From: JANSWY01 sp965243755
Lineage (GTDB): Bacteria; Bacteroidota; Bacteroidia; Cytophagales; Cyclobacteriaceae
Reading direction: 5' to 3'
Length of the DNA stretch: 64,000 nt
Assembly: GCA_965243755.1 (NCBI GenBank)
Contig: CBDEVW010000006.1
Coordinates: 682,001 to 746,000, forward strand
Part shown: positions 34,501 to 41,740 of the stretch, piece by piece
How positions within the stretch are numbered: the stretch's first letter is position 1
How the letters are laid out: the number at the start of each line of letters is the position of its first letter
Position numbers and translations under genes: made by a program
The notes under the pieces: generated by a model
Told to the model about the DNA's origin: nothing
Databases searched by the model: none
What the model saw: the letters and a program-made list of their open reading frames with translations, nothing else

Positions 34501-37500
34501 TTTTTGGTTTTGAAGGCCAACCTACTGTTGACGGAAATACAGATGATGGATACGTGGACGATGCTGATGTTACCTATTTCTATTGTGCTGAAGACATTGC
34601 TGCCTCAGAATCGTTTCTTGCAGGATCAGATTACAGTTTTGGTGGTGATTCTATTGAGTTTAAGTGGTACCGATCAAATGCAGCAAGAGCAAAGACGCAA
34701 TTAATAAGTGTAGATGATCAGGGAGGAGCAAATGCCAATTTTGCCACCGCTACAGCAAATGATTTGGGTATAGCAAGTTTTGATTCGGATCAAACGAGAT
34801 ACTTTTTAGTAACGCAAAATACCAGTATTATAACTTCCGGGGTAACTCACGATGGGTGTGAAAGTGATGGAACACTGATTAAATTTAATTTTTATGGTGA
34901 ACCACCCGCGCCTACTGTAGTGGGTGGGCCAGATATTGAATATTGTGTAGACGATATAGTCAGCGATCTGGTGGTAACAGGTGAAGGTAATCCAGGTGAA
35001 TTATTTCAATGGTATGATGCTGATTTAAATTCAATCTTTACTGGTGCTACTGCTACTGCTGGTGATCTTGGGATCTCTACCACATCAGATTCAGTCTATA
35101 CCTATTTTGTAACTCAGGTTCAGGATGTATCGGCAGGCCCGGGTTTTGGTGGTTGTGAAGGACCTTCTACAGAAGTTACATTAACAGTTTATCCTATTCC
35201 TGTTGAACCAAACATTACCGGAGATGATGATATTTGTTTCGGCGATGTAATACCAACATTTGAAATACTAAATCTTGAAACCGGTGCTACCGTAGAGTGG
35301 TTTGATGTAAACCTCAATAGTCTAAATATCACATCAAGTAGATTCTATACACCGTCAATTACAGCACAGGCCGATAGTACCTATACATTCTATGCTGCAC
35401 AAACCAACGATGAGGGAGGAGGGTTTGCCGGATGTACCAGTGATTACGATACCGCTACTTTTACAATCAATGCAATTCCTGTAGCTCCAACGGTGACTGG
35501 AAACGGTACAACCAATGAGTATGAATATTGTGCTGAAGATGACGTTAGTGCAGCTACGCTGGACATAACTTCTCCAAATGGAACTTCAACCTATACCTGG
35601 TATTCTGATGTGGCATTGACAAATACTATTGCCACTGGAAGTAGTGTTAATTTTACAGATATTGATTTAGCACTTTCCAGTATTAATATCAATACCGCAG
35701 GAAGTACAGTCATATATGTCACTGAAACGGCCAGCGGAAATTGTGAAGGACCATCTCAGACCGTTACCATCACCATAAATGCCTTACCAGTGCTTTCCTT
35801 TTCTGGAATCAATAGTGAATATTGTTATGATGACGGAGCAGTAACAATCACTGGATTAAATAATTCAGGAGCATTGGCGATTCCTGCTAATGCCACTTTT
35901 ACCATTAATACGGGAGGGCTTGTAGACAATGGTGATGGTACAGCAACATTTACACCAACGGATGCAGCAACTGCTGCTGGAGAGACCAGAACAGGAAATG
36001 CATCTTCTCATACGATTACTTTTAGTTATACAGATGGTAATGGTTGCTCAGATTCCGAAACATTTAATGTTACTGTTAACCCACAACCAGATTTATCGAT
36101 CTCCAGTAGTGCAACGGTTGCGTGCTGGAATGGAAGTGACATTACACTTCAAGGGGTTGCGGATTTGGTCAATGTATCCAGTGGTACTTTTTCTATCAAT
36201 ACAGGAGGTCTGACTGATAATGGTAATGGAACAGCTGTATTAAACCCTCGCGCTGCTGGAACAGCTGCAGCAAGCAATGATAGCACCGGAACTTCCACTA
36301 TACATACCGTGACATTTGATTACACTGATGGTAACGGGTGTCAGAATAGCACTAATATCAACATTACCATTAATCCATTGCCTTTACTCAATATTGTTTA
36401 TGCTAGTGATAGTTCGGCAGTAGATGGATCTGATATCTGTTTTGACAATTCTGCAGTAACCATTAGAGGATTTGCAGATGGAGTAGGAGCTGTAAGCGGA
36501 ACCTTTAGTATAAACACCGGAGGTCTGACTGATAACGGAGATGGTACAGCAAGTTTTGATCCTGAAATTGCCGCCATTGCGGCTGGTGAAACAAGAGAGG
36601 GGAGCCAATCCAGCCATACGATTACTTTTACTTATTCAGATGGAAGCGGATGCCAGAATGTTGTCACCGCCAACCTTAATGTTAACCCACAACCAACCCT
36701 TGGTATAGAGTATAGCCCTACTTCTGGCGCATTGAATGGTATTGAAGTATGTTATGATGAGTCAAATTTCACTATTCAGGGTATTCAGGAAGGTATAGAT
36801 GCTACTTCTGGCTCATTCAGTATAAATACAGGAGGATTGACTGACAATGGTGATGGTACAGCTGATATAGATGGTGTCACTGCAGTTGCAGCTGCTGGAG
36901 AAACCAGAACTGGTAATGTTACTACACATACTGTAACATTTACATATACTGATGGTAATGGATGTGATAATTCTTTCTCCAGCACCTTCACCATAAACCC
37001 TCAACCTGTTTTGGATATTGAGTTTGATGCCACAGGAGATCCACTGCAGGGAGGAGAGGTTTGTTTTGATGAGGACTCTTTCGTTATCAGAGGTATTGCG
37101 GATAATACAAATACTACCTCCGGAACATATTCTATTAGTAATGATGTACTCTCTGATGTGACCACCGCGGGAGGCCTTACCGATAATGGGGATGGAACTG
37201 CCACAATTGATCCATCTGTTGCTGCAGTAGCTGCTGGCCAAACTCGAACAGGAGATGCTTCTGTTCATACGGTTACTTATACTTACTCTGACAATAACGG
37301 TTGTGAAAATGTGGTATCTGCGAGTTTTACAATCAATCCACAACCGGAATTGGTGATATTTGACCAAACTACAAGTGGAGATATTAATGGTACTGAATAT
37401 TGTTATGATGATACAGGAATAGTCTTTGTCCCAATGGTAGATGGTGTGCAGGCTTCAATTGCAGCTAATGTAAGCTGGAAAATAGAATTCAGTGGTACAT

Positions 37501-40500
37501 TATCCAGCGGTTTAACCCCTCAATCTGATGGGACAGCTATCTTTAACCCAAGTGTAGCAGCGACAGCTGCAGGGGAAAGCAGAACCGGTGATGAATCTGT
37601 ATTTAACATTACTTTTGAGTATACTGACGGTAACGGTTGCCTTAATGCAATTACGTCAACAGTTACCGTAAATCCTCAACCATTATTAGGTATAGAATAT
37701 CAGTCTAATGGGTTTGATATAGATCAAACCGAAGTTTGTTTTACTGACAATGCATTTGTAATTGTGGGTACTTCAGATGAGGATCTTGCCAGTCAAAGCT
37801 TCACCATTGCGACCGACAACAGTTCAGGAGGCTTTGTGGATAACGGAGATGGAACAGCAACTTTTGATCCAAGAGTGATTGCTTTGGATAATGGTCAGGA
37901 CACATTGGATGCTGCTCAGGATTATGACATTACCTTCAATTTTACTGATGATAATGGCTGTAGCAATTCAATAACCAGTACGATTACCATCAATCCACTA
38001 CCAGATGTTAATTTTGTTGGAGAAATTGCTGGTGATGAAGTATTCACCATCACTGATGAATCATTTGAAACTTGTTACGGTGGGTCACAAATTGACCTGG
38101 TGGCAGTGGTCAATGGCGCACCTGTTACAACAGGTTCCTGGAGTAGTACCGGACCGGGCACACAAACAGGAATAGTTTCGCAATCTGGAGGTGAAGCAGT
38201 GTTTAGTCCTTCTAATGCAAGGGACAATGAACCCTATGGGGCTGCCCAAACTTTTACAGTCACATTTACTTTCCAGGACATCAATGGATGTTCACAATCT
38301 TATTCGAAAGAGATTATTGTACATCCTATCCCTGAGTTGATGGAATTTAACTCCGGGCAATTCATTAATAGTGATAAAGCTTGCGAGGATGAAGAAGTAA
38401 TTATTAATATAGCACTCAACAATATGAACACTTCTGATGTCCAAATAGATTGGTATCAGGGTAATTCTTCAAATGCAGGAACCCTTCTGCAATCAGACGG
38501 TGGATTGTCTTTCACTGAAGATATTTCATCTGTAGTGTTGCAACAACCTCAGCGAACATATACTGTGGTGGTAACAAACAACATTACAAATTGTAGTAGA
38601 GAGGAGACCATTACAGTTCCTATTGGTCGACAACCAGTGCCAAAATTCAGTTGGGAAAACATAATTGCCGGTTCACCAACACAGTTTGTTGTCACAGATA
38701 GTGTGCTTCCAAATGCAATCATTGAGCAGCTTCAATTTGTGATCACCCAGGGGGCTACTACCTTGCTGGATGTGAATCCTGCCAACCTTGGGGACCAGGT
38801 GGACTATACTTTTGCAAATGGTGGAGTTTACACAGCAACTTTATATACAACTTCCACATTTGGGTGTCAAACTACTGAATCAAGAAGCGTAAACATCATA
38901 CCAACAATTCAGGTAACTACCGGAAGATATGATGCTGACTTCAATGACAGTGACAATGATTGGTACACAAGTAACTTATCAGTAAACAATACCCAGGAAG
39001 ATAATGATATCTCATTCTGGGAAAGAGGTGTGCCCGGAGGAGCACTCGGAAGTGTTGATGGCAATGCCTGGGTAACCGTTGCGGGGGGTAATTACCCAGA
39101 TGATTCTAGAAGAGGGTACTTCCTTTATTCTCCAAACTATGACTTGTCGGCTATGGAGATACCAACCATAAGTTTTGATTCCAGAACACTTACAGTTGAT
39201 GGAAAAGATGGTGCTGTATTACAGTATTCGGTAGATGGAGGCCAAACCTGGAGCTTACTTGGCTCACCAACTGACGATCCTGATGCACAAGAGCTTTCTT
39301 CTGGGGTGGAATGGTACAATGCATCACTTATTAGTGGGCTTAATAAAGATGGTGTATTCAGATCTGGTGATAATGATAACTTTATTGGTTGGGCTGGACA
39401 AAAAGATGCTGCAGGCTGGGTTAAGTCAATCCACATCTTACCTAATAGTGCATCTTCAATCATGTTTAGGTTCTTCTTTGGTTCTAATGGAGACTCTGAA
39501 ACGGCTGATGGTTTTGCCTTCGATAATTTCAGTATATATGAAAGCTCAAAAATCACAATTCTTGAAACCTTCTCCAGTGTATATAATGATTTTAGTCAGG
39601 CGGTGAATGACACCATTGAATTCAGGGTAAATAATCAACTAGGGGAAGTGATTTGGATTAACTATTATGGTGATTTTGATAATACACCTACACGTTTAGA
39701 TCCATTGAACGCCAGAGACAGGGTTGCACCAGGGGCTATGAGTACTTATTATGGAATAAATTCTGCACCATATAGCGTGATCAATGGTGAGGTGGCCAAT
39801 ACACCGGACGCCACAGAGACCAATGGTAACAGGGTTGTAGGCTGGTCAAATGCAGATATAGAAAGAGTTGCTCTTATAGATCCGGCATTTACTATAGACA
39901 TCAGCGACAACTCAACAGATCCTACAACGGTCAATTTGGAAATTGTGATCACTTCGGACTTGGACTTTACGCAGGAAGTTGAGATTAATACCCGAGTTTT
40001 AATTGTTGAGGATAATTATCCCGCTTCAGAACTAACCAATGTAGATAGCGATCAACTAAATGTAGTAAGAAAGATGCTGCCTAGCCCCGATGGCTTTACT
40101 GAATTTGGAGCGTTCACAAGAGATCAGGAAGTCGGTAGATACAATGCAACCTGGAATATTAATAATGTGTATGGTGATACTCCTTCCTTGAGAGCAGTAG
40201 TCTACGTTCAAAATGAACAAACAAAGGTTATTTATCAGGCGGGTTCTTTGGAATTAACAGCAAAGCAAAAAATCCTAACCGGAGTAGAGAAGCAGTTTAG
40301 AGATGGTGCACAGTTTGCACTTTATCCTAACCCAGCCTGGAATAATGTCAATATTGCCTTCGAGGCACCCTTACAGTCAGCAATGCAATTTGAACTCATC
40401 GATCAGACAGGCAAAGTACTGATCAACGGGAATATTCAGGTTGGAGATGATCAGGTGACATTGGATACCAGTGATCTGCCTCAGGGCATATATTTCATCA

Positions 40501-40559
40501 ATGTATTCAACGAACATACTTTACTGAAACCAAGGAGATTGATGGTCACCCATGAATAA
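22521..40559 (+). CDS. Giant (6012-residue) T9SS type A-sorted repeat surface protein
   Basis: The signal peptide is 1-19, ending FSQ. Residues about 21-1880 are calcium-loop Ig-like/Big_5-type modules (DSDGDGNIDQVTLTFSENMD; DNNNDGAIDQFLITFSEAL), several almost identical. About 1880-2083 is a different beta domain with WDADDNDNFAIVAL and GRREGAADFADYLFRINDP (lamin-tail-like inserts share this style). About 2085-3130 are further SbsA/Big_5-like domains. About 3550-5460 are Cys-containing Ig-like modules (YCEGD, TDGNGC). About 5468-5675 is a MAM/jelly-roll-like domain. About 5675-5913 resembles Omp28 without its Cys pair. About 5926-6012 is the T9SS type A tail (FALYPNPAWNNVNIAF, GKVLINGNI, LPQGIYFINVF). 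It is a likely adhesin or gliding filament. It follows the lipoprotein gene by 69 bp and ends at a terminator. Confidence 0.9.
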   Translation: MQKRLLLYLAFCLPAIGFSQTITDAEWLDSDGDGNIDQVTLTFSENMDVSDLDGAGGTGLDCITISGATIDNTPDYTATNIATLTLDISDITGTATPANTITYSSAATNSAIVTNAGATEISDGEISVFGGTYSDGAAPAIIDFEYQDNDNDGIIDQFLITFSEALAAASNLEANDLSLSNVSDFTSAAFGTNTTNLLGAGGETNVVVVLGTPATVEDTEDNGGTLEVTTQNTFSLTDGTNVNNALVAQTHATFSDGAAPILVSAEYLDTDADGIVDRIDATFSEDISGSTYEAADWSLPSNPETLSISGGVVSGTDMRLTITGAPADDTSLGATTVQYTDGSTTGSITDGSNDTPTSAVTTVDDGAAPVIVDFEYQDNNNDGAIDQFLITFSEALAAASNLEANDLSLSNVSDFTSAAFGTNTTNLLGAGGETSVTVVLGTPASVEDTEDNGGTLEVTTQNTFSLSDGTNINNGLAAQTQASFSDGAAPILVSAEYLDTDADGTVDRIDATFSEDITGSTYEASDWSLPSNPETLSISGGVVSGSDMRLTVSGAPADDTSLGATTVQYTDGSTTGSITDGSNDTPTSAVTTVDDGAAPVIVDFEYQDNNNDGAIDQFLITFSEALAAASNLEANDLSLSNVSDFTSAAFGTNTTNLLGAGGETSVTVVLGTPASVEDTEDNGGTLEVTTQNTFSLSDGTNINNGLVAQTQASFSDGAAPILVSAEYLDTDADGTVDRIDATFSEDITGSAYEAGDWTLPANPETLSISGGVVSGTDMRLTITGAPTDDTSLGGTTIQYVDAATTGSVTDGANDTPTSAITAVTDGAAPVIVDFEYQDNDSDGAIDQFLITFSEALDAASNLEANDLSLSNVSDFTSASFGTNTTNLLGAGGETNIVVVLGTPASVQDTEDNGGTLEITTQNTFSLSDGTNVNSVLAAQTQASFTDGAAPVISDFEYQDNNNDGAIDQFLITFSEALDAASNLEANDLSLSNVSDFTSAAFGTNTTNLLGVGGETSVTVVLGTPATVEDTEDNGGTLEVTTQNTFSLSDGTNVNNALVAQTQASFSDGAAPILISSEYLDTDANGVVDRIDVTFSEDITGSAYEAADWSLPANPETLSISGGVVSGTDVQLTVTGAPADNTALGGTTIQYADAATTGSITDGSNDTPTSAITAVTDGAAPIIVDFEYRDNDTNGTIDRVLVSFSETLDAASVLRANDLLITNVGDFTSAAFGTNTTDLVTGAVSSVEVVLGTPSSVVDTEDGSGNFAISTQNLFSLTDGTNTNSSLGAQTQATVSDGASPVITGYSPSQGATGVAINTNITMTFSEDVTDQSTGDITLEDITGVGADDRAEAALTIDIGVATSNEVVINPNADLTNTNQYSVSVPGTRIDDGSGNFFAGLNGTTDYNFTTVVPTPTISDVEWLDSDGDGNIDQVTLTFSANVDIADGDDAGGTGLDCISISGGVTIDNTPNYDNTNIASITLDITDITGTATPSNTVTYDGTATNSSITSNTGSVEILDGEVAANGGTYSDGADPVIIDFEYRDNNSDGQIDRILVTFSETLDAASTLSANDLNITNAGDFTSAAFGTDGTDLITGAVSSVEVTLGTSSSVQDTEDDIAASFAISTQNAFSLTDGTNTNSTTGAQTQATITDGAPPVVVDLEIFDAGGDGLIERIDITFSENVDTDDSAPPVLADLGTLTLPDGTNVSNGGTSISDPAGGTNVVSVTGIVDQATIETGAGSTAIDGLTGLWVDATGNAIIATGDDSESIIDSALPILIDRIPAHTGSAGIGTNIDLVFSEVPALGTGNITVTDEDDGSSTQAMNVTGGVIDGDTVTIDITSDLEYSTNYSVQIDATAIDDAAGNSYAGIANNTDYTFSTVAPAFLSAGDIAFVGWDADDNDNFAIVALTDLDGSSTPFDIRFTDNEWDGTSAFISGEGEIIWTVNVLVSAGTIIEFNDVNTGTPSVTAGSVARTGSFLINTSNEAVFAYIGSGLTGVSAVLAGISSDDIAGWGSLANSGLVEGTTAIDFDGVDDDLDVGQYTGRREGAADFADYLFRINDPNEWFTNDGGGTQTITFNTTAFTIDTDPPNVTSITPSPLVVSDPDVGASNFSVVVLFDEPMDGVTAPTISFNTDVVGTGTLTFNSGGWSTNVNTNDTYTATYDVADVNELVTDINISVISAVDSVGNTQVIADTELNEFTVDTDNPAFTAAHFFDTDEDGTIDEIVIEMDEEVDETSVEFGDFTLGAGSVTSVSTVASTNVDNSLDTSDSDQYVTLEVSVPGTATVTVAYAGGASGFLADANGNIAADDASITTVDVAAPVIAAASTVDADADGFIDGLTITLSENINDGASTLDGTTFDVTGFSGEGVTTGSANDNELNLTFTEAVVAGGDTDAAPDVTLNLGTLSDGSNTTVGNQLFSGTTDGAAPAIVDLEIQDTDNNALIDQLVVTFSENVETFDGFAPDITDFGTIVLPDGSNVTAATVSDPGGTSPTVTLSAITNQATENSGVGSTAISGVTNQWSDGTNQTSDPDNFVNITDGASPTISVTNPTNPVDGASENSASLTSIAIVFDEDVQAGTGNIEIYADMTPFGQADLLVYQAATSTGTYGARTFTTDEASFDVSSVTFSSGITYYVNLDAGAIEDGSSNGYAGISDETTWNFTINAETNDPVVTNRNPADNSSNVDITTDFTITFDEPVFQGVGSIELRYSGTNNLVESVDVSTVAFVGNTATISFTNDLSGQTQYYILIPDGAIVDNNANTFNGYSTTGGWNFFTESGTDVAAPLVTAINPLDAATGVGINPTISITFNEPVVAGTGNFYIRDGGVPHSTLDVSSDISISGNTVSFSPSSNLDYNTAYTIDWDAGALEDNEGNGLAIIGSQSVPADGTWNFTTLADVTAPTLVTITPANDATGISSDPTTISLIMNFSEPVNLGTGSVEIYYNDGTTLFTSENITGGVLSNADSTITLALSDALDGATEYYVSIASGVIEDKSGNAFAGVAANGSWSFTTTADAVAPVATPNTPAHTSTGFDLSGNLVVDFSEKVYAGSGNITITSASQTLTIPATDGTQVSGFGTTQLTINPNVELFSNEAYTVSFGANAIEDASGVDATVTWSFSTETGVTVTAPAGTLCTGGDFTAISNIVIAETSSDNFRVGASQTIVLQLPVDHKFNTAVGNIGVSGADISGEMLTVNETSLTITYSISGSASTDQITIGNLEIQYNGSSALSNQLVLRSGTGTADMEGNQDYHDLTFIDISTSVTPAAPDITPAPVGSVTTEMDIADTTASAFNISWSGGGGSSYRWVNDETSATFDIVAANSTTSSNLPGFNLNASELYTYYLLENDGTCVSDSSKLNIFVSDILSTSGTTSFFDNDADGDTVSVFLPTNHTIAFSGNGTINLTNFGGYRRIRFIPENAGIGTHDLNVVVTNNDTGESYTYVRTYTVNSAASIFNPVPATDYCNNGTSVSIVPYTSDIVPNYGPGSQFYAFDAPAGVSGTLLNTADWTFNPSGLAPGSTSNDLVIRRIIQNGSGTKINAGFETFTVYPDPVVAFANLNTQYCEDDDLFALDITVDGSSVTVTSYDIIKLTGTGAPAGPITIVSDEFDPSDPLGNGTAAVGTYRIQFTSSAGDDPDGGCVVTENSTTVEIITKPVVPEITSGYDADLGDPLSPILIEYCEGETISNVSINTPGTDTYTWYNSSNAQLTVSATNGTFITPNELFGSASPANDTYEFYVFRTSDISAALPSGCTSDSLRIIFEIYENPDAPVIDETGSVVNNTSAAFYNYNYCEGDAIEDITLDLATFGYASADSSFVWLTEDKGTVITTANALGSVITTTEMGLPSNAGATDFDTTFFVVRRDFEDLGGSGFTGCPGDTTEINISFWEIPEAPDVNTFTTTFYLCLNQTFVDAFEQSFISTPDSSGMVYKWYQDAGGTPGAQITTTLNDRITESQLTTAGYDRTTAGTYTYWVSQTRAINSGESFNGCESAATEVTITVFGFEGQPTVDGNTDDGYVDDADVTYFYCAEDIAASESFLAGSDYSFGGDSIEFKWYRSNAARAKTQLISVDDQGGANANFATATANDLGIASFDSDQTRYFLVTQNTSIITSGVTHDGCESDGTLIKFNFYGEPPAPTVVGGPDIEYCVDDIVSDLVVTGEGNPGELFQWYDADLNSIFTGATATAGDLGISTTSDSVYTYFVTQVQDVSAGPGFGGCEGPSTEVTLTVYPIPVEPNITGDDDICFGDVIPTFEILNLETGATVEWFDVNLNSLNITSSRFYTPSITAQADSTYTFYAAQTNDEGGGFAGCTSDYDTATFTINAIPVAPTVTGNGTTNEYEYCAEDDVSAATLDITSPNGTSTYTWYSDVALTNTIATGSSVNFTDIDLALSSININTAGSTVIYVTETASGNCEGPSQTVTITINALPVLSFSGINSEYCYDDGAVTITGLNNSGALAIPANATFTINTGGLVDNGDGTATFTPTDAATAAGETRTGNASSHTITFSYTDGNGCSDSETFNVTVNPQPDLSISSSATVACWNGSDITLQGVADLVNVSSGTFSINTGGLTDNGNGTAVLNPRAAGTAAASNDSTGTSTIHTVTFDYTDGNGCQNSTNINITINPLPLLNIVYASDSSAVDGSDICFDNSAVTIRGFADGVGAVSGTFSINTGGLTDNGDGTASFDPEIAAIAAGETREGSQSSHTITFTYSDGSGCQNVVTANLNVNPQPTLGIEYSPTSGALNGIEVCYDESNFTIQGIQEGIDATSGSFSINTGGLTDNGDGTADIDGVTAVAAAGETRTGNVTTHTVTFTYTDGNGCDNSFSSTFTINPQPVLDIEFDATGDPLQGGEVCFDEDSFVIRGIADNTNTTSGTYSISNDVLSDVTTAGGLTDNGDGTATIDPSVAAVAAGQTRTGDASVHTVTYTYSDNNGCENVVSASFTINPQPELVIFDQTTSGDINGTEYCYDDTGIVFVPMVDGVQASIAANVSWKIEFSGTLSSGLTPQSDGTAIFNPSVAATAAGESRTGDESVFNITFEYTDGNGCLNAITSTVTVNPQPLLGIEYQSNGFDIDQTEVCFTDNAFVIVGTSDEDLASQSFTIATDNSSGGFVDNGDGTATFDPRVIALDNGQDTLDAAQDYDITFNFTDDNGCSNSITSTITINPLPDVNFVGEIAGDEVFTITDESFETCYGGSQIDLVAVVNGAPVTTGSWSSTGPGTQTGIVSQSGGEAVFSPSNARDNEPYGAAQTFTVTFTFQDINGCSQSYSKEIIVHPIPELMEFNSGQFINSDKACEDEEVIINIALNNMNTSDVQIDWYQGNSSNAGTLLQSDGGLSFTEDISSVVLQQPQRTYTVVVTNNITNCSREETITVPIGRQPVPKFSWENIIAGSPTQFVVTDSVLPNAIIEQLQFVITQGATTLLDVNPANLGDQVDYTFANGGVYTATLYTTSTFGCQTTESRSVNIIPTIQVTTGRYDADFNDSDNDWYTSNLSVNNTQEDNDISFWERGVPGGALGSVDGNAWVTVAGGNYPDDSRRGYFLYSPNYDLSAMEIPTISFDSRTLTVDGKDGAVLQYSVDGGQTWSLLGSPTDDPDAQELSSGVEWYNASLISGLNKDGVFRSGDNDNFIGWAGQKDAAGWVKSIHILPNSASSIMFRFFFGSNGDSETADGFAFDNFSIYESSKITILETFSSVYNDFSQAVNDTIEFRVNNQLGEVIWINYYGDFDNTPTRLDPLNARDRVAPGAMSTYYGINSAPYSVINGEVANTPDATETNGNRVVGWSNADIERVALIDPAFTIDISDNSTDPTTVNLEIVITSDLDFTQEVEINTRVLIVEDNYPASELTNVDSDQLNVVRKMLPSPDGFTEFGAFTRDQEVGRYNATWNINNVYGDTPSLRAVVYVQNEQTKVIYQAGSLELTAKQKILTGVEKQFRDGAQFALYPNPAWNNVNIAFEAPLQSAMQFELIDQTGKVLINGNIQVGDDQVTLDTSDLPQGIYFINVFNEHTLLKPRRLMVTHE
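22947..26069 (+). repeat. Tandem 690-bp composite repeats inside the giant gene
   Basis: A composite unit of 690 bp (230 codons) recurs with boundaries at 22947, 23637, 24327 and 25017, each beginning at the codon for Asp of DFEYQDN. The unit splits into module A (363 bp, 121 codons) and module B (327 bp, 109 codons; starts with the SAEYLDTD sequence). At 25017 an A module is followed directly by another A at 25380, so one B copy is missing. After 26070 the copies are more diverged. The neighbouring units at 23637 and 24327 are almost identical at DNA level. Confidence 0.9.
35890..37900 (+). repeat. Array of about 100-residue Cys-containing Ig-like repeats in the giant gene
   Basis: The coding sequence for NTGGLTDNGDGTA-like strands recurs near 35928, 36216, 36531, 36843, 37182 and 37840, with intervals of about 290-340 bp in the first five. 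Each unit carries a TDGNGC or SDNNGC turn and an NPQP linker. Copies are clearly more diverged than those at 22947-26069, so this is an older expansion of a different module. Confidence 0.8.
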
Positions 40560-40593
40560 GTAATCAGTTTGACACCAATAAATAAGTCAAAAG

Positions 40594-40627
40594 GCCGGCT
40601 CAAAAGTAAATTGAGTCGGCTTTTTTT
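40594..40627 (+). terminator. Intrinsic terminator of the giant-protein operon
   Basis: GCCGGCTCAA (40594-40603) pairs with TTGAGTCGGC (40611-40620), with one G-T pair and a 7-nt loop, followed by seven T residues. It lies 34 bp after the stop codon. This is the clearest terminator in the window and marks the end of the 12178-40559 transcription unit. Confidence 0.85.
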
Positions 40628-40901
40628 ATGTTTTGAAGTGCTTTTGGTTGGTCTTCATTGAGCAGAATCAGAAGCTTTCTTGGAAAGCAGGTATCTTGTT
40701 GTCAATTGGTCATTAGAAATACCCGCTAAACATCTGGTATTGGAAAGGCGGGAATATAAAAAAATGTTAATATACCTGGTGCCGTTAGGGATGTATACTT
40801 AAGATTTTATGATGGCCTGACAAACTGAATAGAGCCCCACTCAATTACAGTTCACTTTGTAATTAGTTCAACATATCCATCAAGGAAACGATGATAGTGG
40901 T
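40628..40901. other. Non-coding gap between convergent genes
   Basis: No plausible gene was found. Two weak inverted repeats are present: CCCGC (40722-40726) with GCGGG (40748-40752), and AATTACA (40843-40849) with TGTAATT (40858-40864). The second lies 38 bp beyond the stop of the minus-strand gene and might stabilise its 3' end, but no T-tract follows on that strand. Confidence 0.4.
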
Positions 40902-41447
40902 TTATCCTTCTGAAATGCTTTCCAAATGTAAGTGGTGAGCATTGTCTTTAATGTGATCCACAATTTTTGTGACATGCTTCACATAACGGAATAGTTGATT
41001 TTCAAGGATTTGTATTTGTCCATCGTAGGATTCAGCACCGATTTCATGGATGGTTTCCTTTTTATGGTGCTCAATGAAACGCTCTTCTTTACATTCGGCA
41101 GCTAAAAATTTAGCAAATTTCTGCGGACTGTATTCAGTCTCAAATAACTTGATTTCCTCTAAGGTTTTGTGGATTTCTCTCGATTTATGAATCCTGTATT
41201 TCTTTACAAGTACATTGTAAATGATGGTGTCGTAATGATGAAGGTGTTCCAATGTTTGAAGAACCTCCTGCTTATATTTATCATCATTGCAATATTTTTT
41301 TAGCCCTTCGTAGGTCTGTAGTTCAGAACCAAGAAGGTCCCAACTGAAAGTTGTTTCATCAAGACTGGCCAGTACATTTTGCGCACTTAATTGAGTAGTG
41401 CCACATAAAAAAATTGTAAGGCAAGCGATTACATATACCTTATTCAT
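40902..41447 (-). CDS. Small exported His/Lys/Glu-rich helical protein, unknown function
   Basis: The 181-residue product has a signal peptide of about 22 residues (MNKVYVIACLTIFLCGTTQLSAQ). The mature protein appears wholly alpha-helical, with many charged residues and His pairs (HLHHYD, EHHKKE, HHLHLESI). A Cys pair (YCNDD and AAECKEE) might form a disulfide. No family was recognised. It stands alone, convergent with the giant-protein operon and divergent from the CCA-adding enzyme gene. The coding case rests on the intact signal peptide, sensible composition and a clean ATG start. The location is periplasm or outer membrane; the role is unknown. Confidence 0.65.
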   Translation of the reverse strand: MNKVYVIACLTIFLCGTTQLSAQNVLASLDETTFSWDLLGSELQTYEGLKKYCNDDKYKQEVLQTLEHLHHYDTIIYNVLVKKYRIHKSREIHKTLEEIKLFETEYSPQKFAKFLAAECKEERFIEHHKKETIHEIGAESYDGQIQILENQLFRYVKHVTKIVDHIKDNAHHLHLESISEG

Positions 41448-41531
41448 ACCACTGCTTGTTAATGTGTTCCTAACTGCAAGTTACTTATACAATAAGCGAT
41501 AGAAGTTGATTATTGTGCAAACAGGCATATT

Positions 41532-41563
41532 ATTCGATGAATGAGCATTATTCTACGATGAAT
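41532..41563. promoter_or_regulatory. Pair of ATTC...GAAT half-palindromes upstream of cca
   Basis: ATTCGATGAAT (41532-41542) and ATTCTACGATGAAT (41550-41563) both contain ATTC and GAAT arms around a GAT core and are followed by GA. They lie between the divergent starts at 41447 and 41741 and could be an operator. The pairing is short and may be chance. Confidence 0.25.
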
Positions 41564-41710
41564 GATTGTAATATTTTTATATTAAATAGTATTATTGGTG
41601 ATTTTTTATTGTTTGTCACTATGATAGCAGGGGTGACAAAGTAAAATTATGCTGGAGCAAGTTGGTTGGGGAAAGCAATGTCATTAGCTGTTATTCATCA
41701 AAATACTACC

Positions 41711-41718
41711 TATTTTTG
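41711..41718 (+). promoter_or_regulatory. Candidate -7 box for the cca gene
   Basis: TATTTTTG matches the Bacteroidota TAnnTTTG -7 element and ends 22 bp before the ATG. The -33 region (about 41688-41691) lacks a clear TTTG, so support is partial. Confidence 0.35.
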
Positions 41719-41740
41719 CGTTCCATTGCAAAACAGGTAA

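Noticed and set aside
36813..37367. 184-codon minus-strand open frame
   Set aside because: It lies inside the giant gene and mirrors its repetitive codons; no start signal or family match.
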